DNA of 64,000 nucleotides from Cohnella kolymensis (GCF_000829465.1 NZ_JXAL01000016.1:62001-126000); one strand, 5' to 3'; shown: positions 1-9,775, counted from the first letter of the stretch. Notes: a model not told the origin generated them from the sequence alone. A program made the numbers and translations.

Positions 1-110
1 AGCGTGTCTAATTGCTTATATTCGATCTGCCGGCGTCGATCAGCAATATGAGAATCAGACATATCTTGATGTGATCTTCAGATCTCAGCTGCGTTATCTA
101 CGGCTGGTAA

Positions 111-168
111 GTCAAATTATGATCAGAAGATGATCATTTGATCGAAATATGATACATTATATTCAGAA
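111..168. promoter_or_regulatory. Candidate DeoR operator region upstream of the regulator gene
   Basis: The short element TGATC recurs here (ATTATGATCA, GATGATCATTTGATCG, AATATGATAC) directly ahead of the DeoR-type gene. Similar AT-rich GATC repeats recur at 984-1026 before the kinase operon. Repeated short elements on both sides of a DeoR gene fit autoregulation plus control of the operon; this is inference from position and repetition. Bases 1-110 show no gene. Confidence 0.4.
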
Positions 169-182
169 AGGGGGATTAGTTA

Positions 183-932
183 TTGAATAACGGAAGAGAG
201 AAAGCCATTTTGGACATGCTCCACCAAAAGTCTTCGTTGTCTGTGGAACAGCTGGCGGAGCATTTTAAGATTGCGGAAGTCACTGTGCGGAGAGATCTGG
301 CGGAGATGGTGCAGAAAGGCTTGATCATAAGAAAACGCGGCTGGATTTCACTGCCCGGACTGGGCATCGAGCCTTTGTTCAATCAACGGATGAAGGCGAA
401 CGCTGAACTTAAACATACAATCGCCGCCTACACTGCCGACCAGGTTTGCGAGGGCGAGGTCATTGCCTTGGATGTCGGCACAACGATCGCAGAGCTGGCC
501 AAAGAACTGCTGCGGAAGAAGAATGTCACAGTGTTTACTTACTCTTTTCAAGCTGCAGGCATTTTGGCGCAAAGCAATCTAAACTTATATCTGGTCGGGG
601 GCAATCTCCGGAAAACGGAAATGTCTCTGGTCGGCTCGATCACACGCGATACGATAAGCAAGTTTCACTTCGATCGCTTCTTCATGGGCGTGGCCGGTAT
701 TTCGCCGGATCACGGGCCGACGGATTTCAGCTTGGAAGAAGTGGAAGTAAAGCGAGCCTTCGTCGAAAGATCCAGGCATGTTACGGCATTGGCGGACAGC
801 ACCAAAATAGGCGCCACTTCGCTTGTGAAAATATGCGAGTTCAGTGACATTGATGAGATTGTGACGAACGATGGAGTGGACAAATCATTGATCAAGCAGA
901 TCCCGTTCAGCGGCAGGTGGGTGTTTGTATAG
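183..932 (+). CDS. DeoR-family transcriptional repressor of a sugar operon
   Basis: A 249-residue DeoR/GlpR-type regulator. Residues 1-55 form the winged helix-turn-helix (LAEHFKIAEVTVRRDL is the recognition segment) and residues about 75-230 form the sugar-phosphate sensing domain, with the family markers ALDVGTTIAEL and ADSTKIG. Length is normal for the family. Translation starts at TTG behind a strong AAAGGGGG site. It precedes, on the same strand, a kinase/dehydrogenase/ABC operon, so it most likely represses that operon and responds to the phosphorylated product of the kinase. The family call is secure; the effector is unknown. Confidence 0.93.
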   Translation: MNNGREKAILDMLHQKSSLSVEQLAEHFKIAEVTVRRDLAEMVQKGLIIRKRGWISLPGLGIEPLFNQRMKANAELKHTIAAYTADQVCEGEVIALDVGTTIAELAKELLRKKNVTVFTYSFQAAGILAQSNLNLYLVGGNLRKTEMSLVGSITRDTISKFHFDRFFMGVAGISPDHGPTDFSLEEVEVKRAFVERSRHVTALADSTKIGATSLVKICEFSDIDEIVTNDGVDKSLIKQIPFSGRWVFV

Positions 933-949
933 ATAGGATTGTGACACGA

Positions 950-978
950 AAGAGGCAGCGACAATCTGTCTCTTTTTT
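950..978 (+). terminator. Rho-independent terminator after deoR-type gene
   Basis: AAGAGGCAG pairs with CTGTCTCTT across a short loop, followed by a T run. It separates the regulator transcript from the operon that follows. Confidence 0.65.
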
Positions 979-983
979 ATGTG

Positions 984-1031
984 TATATGATCATATATAG
1001 ATCAATTATTGATAGAAACAAGATCATTATA
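984..1031. promoter_or_regulatory. Palindromic GATC repeats before the kinase operon
   Basis: TATATGATCATATA at 984-997 is a perfect 14-base palindrome, followed by ATAGATCAATTATTGATAG and AAGATCATTATATG. These resemble the repeats before the DeoR gene and lie about 110-150 bases upstream of the kinase start, where an operator would be expected. Confidence 0.45.
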
Positions 1032-1133
1032 TGTTTATTAATTGACCATAATTAAACATCGTGATATATTCAGAAAATAAAGTGCATACATATTTGTATT
1101 GGAACTAAGGGTTCATCCAGGGGGGAATTCGCG

Positions 1134-2633
1134 ATGTCCCGCTACGCACTGGGAATCGATATCGGCACAACTTCGGTTAAAGCCCTTCTGATCAGCCAAG
1201 AAGGCAGAATCATATACGAGACTAACGCACCTCACGACCTTTACTCGGAGAAAATCGGCTGGGCCGAAGAAAATGCCGAGCAGTGGTGGGCGAATACTGT
1301 TTCGGTTATCCGTCAAATTCTCGACAAGGTTCCTGGCGCAGCTTCTCATATCGAAGCGGTCGGAGTAAGCGGAATGGTACCGGCAATTGTCATGCTGGAT
1401 GACCAGGGGCTGCCGCTTCGACGCTCAATCCAACAGAATGACGCCAGGTCGACCAATGAAATTGAAATGTTGAAAAACAAATTGGATCAACAGCGATTAT
1501 ATGAACTCACCGGCGGGTTCACCAATCAACAGCATGTTCTTCCGCGTCTGTTGTGGGTGAAGGCGAACGAACCCGAAGTTTGGTCAAAAACTGCCACCGT
1601 ACTCGGTTCTTACGACTATATCACGTATCTGTTGACCGGCCAAACGTCCATTGAGGTGAACTGGGCGGTCGAGAGCGGTATGTACGACATTCGTCGTGGA
1701 GGCTGGCTCACCGATCAATTGGATGCCTGTGACATCCCGCATTCTATGTTCCCTCAAGTTCACGCATCATCCGAAATTGTCGGAACGATAACAAGTTTGG
1801 CGGCGCAGGCGACCAGTCTTCCGGGGGGCATCCCGGTTATCGCGGGAAGTGCTGACCATGTCGCGTCGACATTGGCTGCAGGCATTGTAGAAGAAGGCGA
1901 CCTGCTGATCAAATTTGGAGGAGCAGGAGACATTCTCTACTGTACCAACCAGATCGTGACCACGCCGGAATTGTTTTTCGATTACCATGTTGTTCCCGAT
2001 CGGTATTTGCTCAATGGCTGCATGGCGGCCAGCGGATCATTGGTCAAATGGTATATCAAAGATATTTTGCGCGAATCGTCCGAGGGGATTTTCGCCGAAC
2101 TGGACGCGGCCGCACTGCAAGTGAAGCCAGGATCGGATGGTCTCATCATTCTTCCTTATTTTCTTGGCGAGAAGACGCCCATCTTCGACCCTGAGGCAAG
2201 AGGCGTGATGTTCGGGCTCACCCTGACACACGGCCGGGGACATATATTCCGAGCGATTCTTGAAGCTGTGATCTATGGATTTCGCCATCATATCGAAGTG
2301 CTTGAGTCTCTCGGCTACCGTCCGAACAAGATTTATGCCACCAACGGAGGGGCCAAAAGTAAGTTTTGGTGCCAAATTGCAGCCGATGTACTGAAAAGCG
2401 ATATTCGTTCGTTCCCATCGCATCCGGGTTCCGCGCTGGGAGTCGCTTTCGTGGCAGGCAAGTCGACGGGGATGTTCACCGATTGGAATAAGATCCACAG
2501 CTTCTTAGACGAGTACCGTGATTTCTCCCCGATTCCGTCCCATTCGGACGTTTACGATAAGAGCTATCGAATCTATCGGGACTTGTACAAGCAATTGCAG
2601 CCGTCTTTTGCAGCCGTTCAAAAACTTTACTAA
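1134..2633 (+). CDS. FGGY-family carbohydrate kinase (xylulokinase-like)
   Basis: A 499-residue sugar or polyol kinase of the actin-like ATPase fold. The N-terminal phosphate-1 motif is GIDIGTTSVKAL; the C-terminal FGGY_C half carries GGAKSKFWCQIAADVL. Length matches xylulokinases and gluconokinases. ATG follows a GGGGG site. It heads an operon with an SDR dehydrogenase, a HAD phosphatase and a sugar ABC transporter, so it probably phosphorylates the imported sugar or polyol after or before oxidation by the SDR. The natural substrate cannot be read from sequence: xylulose, ribulose, erythritol or related polyols are all possible. Confidence 0.9.
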   Translation: MSRYALGIDIGTTSVKALLISQEGRIIYETNAPHDLYSEKIGWAEENAEQWWANTVSVIRQILDKVPGAASHIEAVGVSGMVPAIVMLDDQGLPLRRSIQQNDARSTNEIEMLKNKLDQQRLYELTGGFTNQQHVLPRLLWVKANEPEVWSKTATVLGSYDYITYLLTGQTSIEVNWAVESGMYDIRRGGWLTDQLDACDIPHSMFPQVHASSEIVGTITSLAAQATSLPGGIPVIAGSADHVASTLAAGIVEEGDLLIKFGGAGDILYCTNQIVTTPELFFDYHVVPDRYLLNGCMAASGSLVKWYIKDILRESSEGIFAELDAAALQVKPGSDGLIILPYFLGEKTPIFDPEARGVMFGLTLTHGRGHIFRAILEAVIYGFRHHIEVLESLGYRPNKIYATNGGAKSKFWCQIAADVLKSDIRSFPSHPGSALGVAFVAGKSTGMFTDWNKIHSFLDEYRDFSPIPSHSDVYDKSYRIYRDLYKQLQPSFAAVQKLY

Positions 2634-2648
2634 GGGAGAGAGATTACC

Positions 2649-3430
2649 ATGTCATTGCCTTTAAATCATAAGGTCGCCTTGGTAACGGGCGGCGGCGCCG
2701 GCATCGGTCAGAGCATCGCTCGTAAGCTCGCAGCAATGGGAGCGACAGTAGTCGTAACCGACATGCGTCTGGAAGCGGCGGAAGATACCAAATCCCAATT
2801 GGCTGCGCAGTCGCCGGCCCACGGGGCCAAGAAGCTGGATGTCACCGATCGTGCGGAAGTGGTTCGCGTGTTTGAGGAAGTCGCCGCGGAGTACGGCACC
2901 ATCGATATTCTGATCAACAACGCCGGCGTGTCGACAATGAACACGATCGAGAACCTCACCGAGAAGGAATGGGACTTCAATTTTGATGTGAATATCAAAG
3001 GCGTCTTCTTCTGTACCCAGGCAGTGATTCCTTATATGAGGAAGAACGGCTGCGGGAAGATCGTAAATACGGCCTCAATGGCGGCCAAGAGAGCGGCTCC
3101 GCTGCTCGCCCATTATACAGCTTCGAAGTATGCGGTTCTCGGCTTCACCCAGAGTGCCGCGATTGAGCTCGCACCATTGAACATAACCGTCAACTGCGTG
3201 TGTCCCGGTTTTGTTAAGACGAGCATGCAGGACAGGGAGCTGGAATGGGAAGCCGGATTGCGCGGCATGACGACGGAGGCAGTAAAGGCGGAATACATTA
3301 CGAAACTCCGTTGGCCAGGCTCTGCACGCCCGACGATGTGGCGAAGGCTGTGGGCTTCCTCGCTTCACCGGAAGCGGATTTCATTACCGGCGAGGCGATG
3401 GACATTACCGGCGGAGCGCACATGATGTGA
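2649..3430 (+). CDS. SDR-family oxidoreductase (one frame break)
   Basis: A classical short-chain dehydrogenase of about 260 residues. Visible marks are the NAD(P) motif TGGGAGIG near residue 14, NNAG, the catalytic Ser and YTASK, and the C-terminal [11 protein letters not shown]. The reading frame breaks once near 3300: the sequence reads ACGAAACTCCG where ACGAAAACTCCG would keep the frame, so one A is missing and the last 45 residues continue in the next frame to TGA at 3428-3430. The protein is otherwise full length. It probably oxidises a polyol or sugar for the adjacent kinase. The break is more likely a sequencing error than decay. Confidence 0.85.
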
Positions 3431-4188
3431 CCCAAATACGGGCGGGCAAGGAAATCTTCGACGTTGACGCCGTTGTTTTCGATAAAGACGGATTGCTGTT
3501 CGATTCTCAGTATTTTTGGAAGGCGCTTGCAGAGATTCGAATTGAAACGCTTAGTGAGTACGAGGGGTTTCCCATCGACAAGTGGTGCAGCCTATTCGGC
3601 GTTGAGCGCGAAGACGGCAAGGTCGTAAGCATTCACCCCGCCGGCATCTTCGCGATCGCCTCCCCTTATGAGGAGACGATCGTGACCGCGTCGCTGTTGC
3701 ATGAAGCTACTGGTCAGGAATGGGAAGCATGCCGAAGCATGGCGTCGCAGGCGTTCCATCAGTCGGACATAAGGTTTGACGTTCGCAAAGCGCTGCTTCC
3801 CAAACCCGGGTTTCCCGCCATTTTCCAGCAGCTTAGGGAAGCCGGGATTCCATACGGTATTGCCACCTCGGACGATGCTCATAGAACGCGCGTATCCGTG
3901 GATCAGTTCGATCGTGCAGATGCTCTTCGGTTTATCGTCACTCCAGTGGAGGTGAAACGAGGCAAGCCGAATCCGGATATGCTCATCCTCATCTCTGACT
4001 TACTGGGCATACCGCTGAACAGAATCATGATGATCGGCGACTCCTACGTGGATGTGCAGATGGCGCAAGCGGCCGGCAGCATCGGAGTGGGCATTCCCGA
4101 TGACAACATGATGAGAGAGAAGATGATGGCGTTTGAGTGCACCATTATCGACTCTCTCGAGGAACTCGAAGTGATGCGCGGGAGGTGA
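3427..4188 (+). CDS. HAD-superfamily phosphatase / phosphoglucomutase-like hydrolase
   Basis: A 253-residue haloacid dehalogenase fold enzyme. Motif I is [10 protein letters not shown] with the nucleophile Asp, motif II is IATSDD, Lys is in [10 protein letters not shown], and motif IV is [15 protein letters not shown] start overlaps the stop of the preceding dehydrogenase by four bases (GTGA), showing translational coupling. The cap insert and sequence type resemble the beta-phosphoglucomutase/phosphoglycolate phosphatase group. In this operon it probably removes phosphate from, or isomerises, a sugar phosphate made by the FGGY kinase. Exact substrate unknown. Confidence 0.83.
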   Translation: MTQIRAGKEIFDVDAVVFDKDGLLFDSQYFWKALAEIRIETLSEYEGFPIDKWCSLFGVEREDGKVVSIHPAGIFAIASPYEETIVTASLLHEATGQEWEACRSMASQAFHQSDIRFDVRKALLPKPGFPAIFQQLREAGIPYGIATSDDAHRTRVSVDQFDRADALRFIVTPVEVKRGKPNPDMLILISDLLGIPLNRIMMIGDSYVDVQMAQAAGSIGVGIPDDNMMREKMMAFECTIIDSLEELEVMRGR

Positions 4189-4194
4189 TAGCCA

Positions 4195-5022
4195 ATGAAT
4201 CTAAGCTTTAGCGACAAGTTGCTCAACCGTATTACCTATATCGCCCTAATCGCATGTTCTCTCATTTTTCTTCTGCCGATCTTGTGGATCATCCGAACAT
4301 CCTTCACAACCAAGGCGGTCGCTTATCAAATACCGCCCCAATGGTTCGTTACGCCGACGCTGGACAATTACCGCGCGATCTTCTCTGATAATCCGTTCGG
4401 CAAGTATTTTTTTAACAGTATGCTCGTCTCGCTTGTATCGACATTGATCGCCGTATTCCTGGGCGCGATGGCGGCTTACTGGATTGCCCGCAGTTCGAAG
4501 GGAGGCAACTTCCTCCGCATTGCCGTATTGGTGACGCAAATGCTGCCGCCGATCGTCATGGTGATTCCGATTTTCCTGATGGTCAAAAGCCTGGACATGC
4601 TCGATTCCTGGGAAACGTTGATCGTCACTTACCTCTCTTTCAATCTGCCGTATATGATTTGGCTGCTTATCGGGTTCTTCGAGACGATCCCCAAAGACTT
4701 GGACGAAGCCTGCGAAATGGATGGCTGTACGAAAATGCAGGCGTTCACGAAAGTCGTCCTTCCGTTAGCCGCACCGGGGATCATGGCGGCCGGCATCCTG
4801 AGTTTTCTGCTCGCATGGAATGAATTCTTGTTCGCACTGGTTCTGACCGGTACGGGGTCCAGGACGCTTCCGGTAGCGATCGCCAACATGGAAACGCAGC
4901 AAGGCGTCATGATCGCCGAGTTGTGCGCCGCGACGGTGATCATCATTCTTCCGGTCGTCATCCTGTCTCTATTCATACAAAAGTACCTGGTAAACGGCAT
5001 GACGACGGGTTCAATCAAATAA
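4195..5022 (+). CDS. CUT1 sugar ABC transporter permease (MalG type)
   Basis: A 275-residue inner-membrane permease with six predicted membrane spans. The conserved EAA loop is seen as DEACEMDGCTKMQAFTKVVLPLAAPG, broken here only by family-typical changes. It pairs with the second permease at 6.4 kb; unusually the binding protein gene lies between the two. No ATPase gene is present in the operon, so a shared MsmX/MsmK-type ATPase must energise it. It starts six bases after the HAD gene stop. Confidence 0.92.
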   Translation: MNLSFSDKLLNRITYIALIACSLIFLLPILWIIRTSFTTKAVAYQIPPQWFVTPTLDNYRAIFSDNPFGKYFFNSMLVSLVSTLIAVFLGAMAAYWIARSSKGGNFLRIAVLVTQMLPPIVMVIPIFLMVKSLDMLDSWETLIVTYLSFNLPYMIWLLIGFFETIPKDLDEACEMDGCTKMQAFTKVVLPLAAPGIMAAGILSFLLAWNEFLFALVLTGTGSRTLPVAIANMETQQGVMIAELCAATVIIILPVVILSLFIQKYLVNGMTTGSIK

Positions 5023-5037
5023 GGGGGAATATTTCGG

Positions 5038-6357
5038 ATGAAAAAGCACTGGCTGTTGGGTATCGTAACGATTCTGATTTTATCGCTTGTCACGGCCTGC
5101 AGTTCCGGTAAAGGCGGCGAGGGGGCAAGTTCTTCCGCGCCTGCGGCCTCGGGTAAAGGTGGCAGCAAGAAAGAGCTTAATATTCTTATGGAAACTGTAC
5201 CTGACACTGAGATGGTGCAGAAAGTCACGGAGAAATTCACCCAAGAGACAGGCATTAAAGTCAATATTGAGGCCGTCAACTACGCTTCAATGCATGAGAA
5301 GCTCGTGCCTCAACTTCTTGGAGCGACTAGCAGCTATGATTTGATTGTCGTAGACAACTATTGGGTCGGCGAGTTCACGGACGCAGGCTGGCTCGAACCG
5401 CTGGATTCCTTTATAAAGAGGGACAAGTTTGATACGAGCGTCTATCTGAAATCGATGTTCGATATGGTCGGCCAAGTAGAAGGAACAACCTATATGCTTC
5501 CTTTCTACAATTATGCGATGGCTCTAATCTATCGTAAGGATGTATTTGAGGATGCCGATCTCAAAAGCAAGTACCAGGCGGAAGCGGGTAAAGAGCTGAA
5601 AATTCCGGACACTTTGGAAGAGTACGTGAACATCAGCAAATTCATCACCAAGCAGAAGGGCGAATCCATGTACGGCTCCGTCATGATGGGACTGCGCCCT
5701 GACCCGATCAGCGTAGAATGGCTCAATTACTTATACAGCTCCGGAGGAGACTTCTACAACGGCGACAATACGTTGAGAATCAATGACGACAAGGCGGTCA
5801 AAGCACTCGAACTGTACGTCGACAATATGAAAAATGCCGCTCCGAAGGGAGCCGCCGGCTTTGGATTTGATGAAGCGTTCAACGTATTCGCGCAAGGCAA
5901 TGCCGCCTCGTTCATTACCTACAACTGGATGCTGCCAAAGCTGCAAAATGCCGCCGAATCGAAAGTGGCGGGCAAGGTCGACATCGCCAGCGTGCCGGGC
6001 GGAACCTCGCTTAACGGCGGATGGGGATGGGCGATTCCGAAAAATGCCGAAGACAAGGAAGCTTCCTGGCAGTATCTCAAATGGATTGAGTCTTTTGATG
6101 CGGCGAAGGAACGCGCTCTGTTGGGCGGATCTCCGACCCGTAAAGATGTGCTTGCCGACAGCGACGTGCTGGGTCAGTTCCCGCACTATGTGAAAGTTCA
6201 GAAGATTCTCGAAGCATCCAAGATGATTCCAATCATTCCTCAAGCGCCGCAACTGATCGAAATTCTCGGTCGCGAGCTGTCCGAAGCGGTATCCGGCGGG
6301 AAATCTCCGAAAGATGCGCTGGACACGGTGGCTAAAGACGTCGGGCAGTTGAAGTAA
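5038..6357 (+). CDS. Sugar ABC transporter solute-binding lipoprotein (family 1)
   Basis: A 439-residue extracellular solute-binding protein. The signal peptide ends in a lipobox, LVTACSSG, so the mature protein is anchored by a lipidated Cys near residue 21. It is followed by a Ser/Ala/Gly-rich linker and then the two-lobe binding fold; FTQETGIKVNIE and GGWGWAIPKNAEDKEASWQYLKWI are typical of the MalE/UgpB family. ATG follows GGGGG. Substrate is inferred only from the neighbouring kinase and dehydrogenase. Confidence 0.92.
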   Translation: MKKHWLLGIVTILILSLVTACSSGKGGEGASSSAPAASGKGGSKKELNILMETVPDTEMVQKVTEKFTQETGIKVNIEAVNYASMHEKLVPQLLGATSSYDLIVVDNYWVGEFTDAGWLEPLDSFIKRDKFDTSVYLKSMFDMVGQVEGTTYMLPFYNYAMALIYRKDVFEDADLKSKYQAEAGKELKIPDTLEEYVNISKFITKQKGESMYGSVMMGLRPDPISVEWLNYLYSSGGDFYNGDNTLRINDDKAVKALELYVDNMKNAAPKGAAGFGFDEAFNVFAQGNAASFITYNWMLPKLQNAAESKVAGKVDIASVPGGTSLNGGWGWAIPKNAEDKEASWQYLKWIESFDAAKERALLGGSPTRKDVLADSDVLGQFPHYVKVQKILEASKMIPIIPQAPQLIEILGRELSEAVSGGKSPKDALDTVAKDVGQLK

Positions 6358-6401
6358 GCGGCAATTCAGATTGATGCGGTGCAGAGAGGGGGTGTGTGCC
6401 G

Positions 6402-7277
6402 ATGCTTTCGGAGAAAAGAAAATCGTTCCTTATTTTCTTCCTTCCGTCGATGATTGTCCTCGCGGCTACGGTGCTCTATCCGCTTATATATGCCCTTTTC
6501 ATGAGTTTCACGGATTCTTCCTTGAAGCGGAGAGGGCTGGGAGACTTCATCGGGCTGGACAACTACATACGGATTTTTCACGATACGCATTTTATCGGCT
6601 CTGTATGGACGACCACTGTGTTTACAGTATTGGTCGTAACGCTTGAGTTTGTGTTTGGATTCATAGTCGCACTGATGCTAAACCGCATTCGATTCGGTAA
6701 AAAAATATTTTTCACGATCATCATCATCCCGATGCTCATCACCCCGGTTGCGGTCGGCCTCATCTGGAGATTGCTTCTTCACCCCGATCTCGGGATCGTA
6801 AATTACATGCTTAGCCTGTTCGGGGTCGAGGGCCATGCTTGGCTGGGGGATTCTAGTCTGGCGATGTTCACCGTGGTTATGATCGATATATGGCATCAGG
6901 TTCCGTTCATGATTTTGCTGCTGCTCGCTGGCCTGGTTTCGATGCCTAGCGAACCGTACGAAGCGGCCAAAATCGACGGAGCGGGCAGGCTGCAGACATT
7001 TTGGACCATAACGGTTCCTCTGATGAAGGAGACGATCATTGTCGCCATCCTGTTCCGGGCGATCACGGCCATCAAAACCTATGACCTGATCTTCGTCCTG
7101 ACCAAAGGCGGTCCCGGCACAACCACAGAAGTGATCAGCTACCACATCTATAAGCAGGCTTACACGTTTCTCGATACAGGGTATGCGTCCGCGATGTCTT
7201 ATCTTTTGCTGCTCGTCATCTTGCTGCTTAGCATCGCGTTCATCCGAGTGAGCAGAGGGAAACCGCAGGCACAATAA
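6402..7277 (+). CDS. CUT1 sugar ABC transporter permease (MalF type)
   Basis: About 291 residues with six membrane spans; the EAA loop reads YEAAKIDGAGRLQTFWTITVPL, split here by family-typical spacing. The ATG at 6402 lies about ten bases after a GAGAGGGGG site; a GTG six bases upstream is also possible. It forms the transmembrane pair with the permease at 4195-5022. No cognate ATPase gene is nearby. Confidence 0.91.
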   Translation: MLSEKRKSFLIFFLPSMIVLAATVLYPLIYALFMSFTDSSLKRRGLGDFIGLDNYIRIFHDTHFIGSVWTTTVFTVLVVTLEFVFGFIVALMLNRIRFGKKIFFTIIIIPMLITPVAVGLIWRLLLHPDLGIVNYMLSLFGVEGHAWLGDSSLAMFTVVMIDIWHQVPFMILLLLAGLVSMPSEPYEAAKIDGAGRLQTFWTITVPLMKETIIVAILFRAITAIKTYDLIFVLTKGGPGTTTEVISYHIYKQAYTFLDTGYASAMSYLLLLVILLLSIAFIRVSRGKPQAQ

Positions 7278-7305
7278 AACCATCAATATATTGGAGTGAG
7301 AAACA

Positions 7306-8127
7306 ATGACCTGGTTAAAAGACGTCATCGGTACGGAAAAAGCCATCATCGCCATGTGTCATTTGCTGCCCCTTCCGGGAGATCCGTCTTACGACCCCGC
7401 CAAAGGCATGGATTATGCGATTGAGATGGCTCGTAAGGATTTTCTCGCCCTGCAAGAAGGCGGCGTCGATGCCGTGATGTTCTCCAACGAGTTCAGCCTG
7501 CCGTATTTGACGGATGTCAAAACCGAAACGGTAGCCGCCATGGCCCGCATTATCGGGGAGCTGATGCCGGTGATCAAAATCCCGTTCGGCGTGAACGTGT
7601 TGTGGGACGCGAAAAAGTCTCTTGACCTGGCTGCCGCGACAGGCGCCAAATTTGTGCGTGAGATCTTCACCGGCGTATATGCGAGCGATTTCGGGCTGTG
7701 GAATACGAACGTAGGCGAAACGATCCGGCACCAGCATCGCGTAGGAGCGAGCAATGTGAAGCTGCTGTTCAATATCGTGCCGGAGGCTGCGAAGTACGTT
7801 GCCGACCGCGATATCGAGAGCATCGTGAAATCCACGGTATTCAATAACAGGCCGGATGCGTTGTGCGTATCGGGATTAACGGCGGGCGCAGAGACGAACG
7901 ACGAGATTCTGCAACGCGTGAAGAACAACGCCGGCAGTACGGTCGTACTCGCGAATACGGGGATCCGGCTGGAAAATGTGGAACGCCAATTGTCCGTCGC
8001 AGACGGCGCAGTGGTAGGTACCACCTTTAAATATGACGGCGTGTTCGAAAACCATGTGGATGTTCAACGAGTGAAAGCGCTGATGGAGAAAGTGAAGGCG
8101 TTCCGCGGTGACAAAATCACCGTGTAA
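7306..8127 (+). CDS. BtpA/SgcQ-family TIM-barrel protein
   Basis: A 273-residue protein of the BtpA/SgcQ family (MCHLLPLPGDPSY near the N-terminus, FGVNVLWDAKKSLDLA, VKLLFNIVPEAAKYV). BtpA was named for photosystem I accumulation in cyanobacteria, but in heterotrophs the family sits in sugar-utilisation operons and is thought to act on a sugar or sugar phosphate. It is the last gene of this operon, 28 bases after the permease, and is followed by a terminator. Its reaction is not established; an isomerase or aldolase step is inference. Confidence 0.85.
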   Translation: MTWLKDVIGTEKAIIAMCHLLPLPGDPSYDPAKGMDYAIEMARKDFLALQEGGVDAVMFSNEFSLPYLTDVKTETVAAMARIIGELMPVIKIPFGVNVLWDAKKSLDLAAATGAKFVREIFTGVYASDFGLWNTNVGETIRHQHRVGASNVKLLFNIVPEAAKYVADRDIESIVKSTVFNNRPDALCVSGLTAGAETNDEILQRVKNNAGSTVVLANTGIRLENVERQLSVADGAVVGTTFKYDGVFENHVDVQRVKALMEKVKAFRGDKITV

Positions 8128-8142
8128 TCTTGTTGGCCATGG

Positions 8143-8177
8143 AAACCGTTCCGAGGTGGGGACCTTGGGGCGGTTTT
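8143..8177 (+). terminator. Terminator closing the sugar operon
   Basis: AAACCGTTCCGAGGT folds on ACCTTGGGGCGGTTT using several G-U pairs, then six T. It lies 15 bases after the BtpA-family stop. Confidence 0.7.
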
Positions 8178-8286
8178 TTGTTTTCATTTCGCAATGCATG
8201 TATTCTCTATAGAACAGTCTTGATGTATTATACCTAGTAAAGGCTTACATTTTTCAAGAAATTTCAATCGGAAGAGGTGTTCTGGC

Positions 8287-9756
8287 ATGACCACGGCAAC
8301 CGCTTTTGAAAGCGCAAACAAAAGTTACTTGAACGGCGTATGGACGGAAGGCAACAGCGGAAGGACCTACGAGATTTTGAACCCTTATGATCAATCGGTA
8401 GTGACGTCGGTGCGGCTCGCGTCGCTCGAACAGGTCAGGGAGTCTTTCGAGATTGCGAAGAAAGCCCAGAAAGAGTGGGCCCGATCCACTGCGGAGCAGA
8501 GAAAGGAAGTTCTTCACAAGGCGGCGGAATATTTAAAAGAAAACCGTGAAAGTATTGTGGATCTAGTCGTACGCGAAACAGGCGGAAGCCAACTGAAAGC
8601 CAACGTGGAAGTCCACCTCACCTTAGAGCTCCTGGAGGAGGCCCTCCACTACGCGGACGAAATCTACAAGGTTCGGGAAGTCCCCGCCCACATTCCGGGC
8701 AAGGTCAACCATATTCATCGGCTTCCTTTGGGCGTTGTGGCTTCCATCTCGCCTTTCAACTTCCCGATGAACCTCTCCATGCGAACGATCGCGCCGGCGA
8801 TTGCGCTGGGCAACAGCGTTGTGCACAAGCCCGACATCCAAGTCGGATTGACGGGCGGCTCCGTTCTGGCCAAAGCGTTCGAGTACGCCGGCCTCCCGCC
8901 GGGAGTTTTCAACGTGGTGTTGACCGACATTTCGGAAATTGGGGACGAGATGCTGACCAACCCGATTCCGAATTTGATCAGCTTCACCGGCTCGACTGCG
9001 GTCGGTCGGCATATTGGCTCTATCGCGGGACAGAATCTAAAGCGGGTCATTCTTGAACTCGGGGGCAACAGCCCGTTCGTCGTGTTGTCGGACGCGGACG
9101 TGGATCGCGCGGTCGACGCCGCGATCTTCGGCAAATTCATCCATCAAGGGCAGATCTGCATGATCATCAACCGTCTCATCGTCCACAAGGACAAATACGA
9201 CGAGTTCGTCGCCAAATTCGTGGAAAGAGCGAAAGCCATTCCATGCGGTGATCCGAGAGATCCGAAAACGATTATCGGACCCATCGTTAACGAACGGCAG
9301 CTCGAAAAGGCGTTGAACGTAATTGAAGAAGCCAAGCTGGACGGCGTGAAAATGGCGCTGGAAGGCAAACGTGAGGGCAGCGTCATCACCCCTTATGTAT
9401 TCGTTGACGTAGACAATGACAGTAAGCTGGCACAGACGGAGCTGTTCGCCCCTATAGCCACCATCATTAAAGCGGAAACCGATGACGATGCCATCCGGAT
9501 GGCGGGGGAGACGCTGTATGGATTAAGTTCCGCCATCTTCACAAGCGATATGGAGAAGGGTGAACGGTATGCTCTCCAAATCGACAGCGGCATGACGCAC
9601 ATTAATGACCAAACGGTCAACGACGCGCCCAACGTTCCGTTCGGCGGCAACAAAGCAAGCGGCAGCGGACGTTTCGGGAATCCGTGGATCGTGGAGGAAT
9701 TCACCATCACCAAATGGGTGTCACTGCAGCATGAATTCCGCAAGTTTCCGTTCTGA
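8287..9756 (+). CDS. Aldehyde dehydrogenase, aromatic-aldehyde type
   Basis: A 489-residue NAD(P)-dependent aldehyde dehydrogenase of full family length. SISPFNFPMN, FTGSTAVG, the general-base ELGGNSPFV and the catalytic Cys in HQGQICMIINR are all present, as is EIFAP-like TELFAPIA. It resembles the B. subtilis AldY/YfmT group, which includes vanillin and benzaldehyde dehydrogenases. ATG follows GGAAGAGG. It stands alone between two terminators. An aromatic aldehyde substrate would suit the ring-degrading genes further on, but there is no direct link. Confidence 0.9.
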   Translation: MTTATAFESANKSYLNGVWTEGNSGRTYEILNPYDQSVVTSVRLASLEQVRESFEIAKKAQKEWARSTAEQRKEVLHKAAEYLKENRESIVDLVVRETGGSQLKANVEVHLTLELLEEALHYADEIYKVREVPAHIPGKVNHIHRLPLGVVASISPFNFPMNLSMRTIAPAIALGNSVVHKPDIQVGLTGGSVLAKAFEYAGLPPGVFNVVLTDISEIGDEMLTNPIPNLISFTGSTAVGRHIGSIAGQNLKRVILELGGNSPFVVLSDADVDRAVDAAIFGKFIHQGQICMIINRLIVHKDKYDEFVAKFVERAKAIPCGDPRDPKTIIGPIVNERQLEKALNVIEEAKLDGVKMALEGKREGSVITPYVFVDVDNDSKLAQTELFAPIATIIKAETDDDAIRMAGETLYGLSSAIFTSDMEKGERYALQIDSGMTHINDQTVNDAPNVPFGGNKASGSGRFGNPWIVEEFTITKWVSLQHEFRKFPF

Positions 9757-9775
9757 GTTCAATAAGATAAATGAA

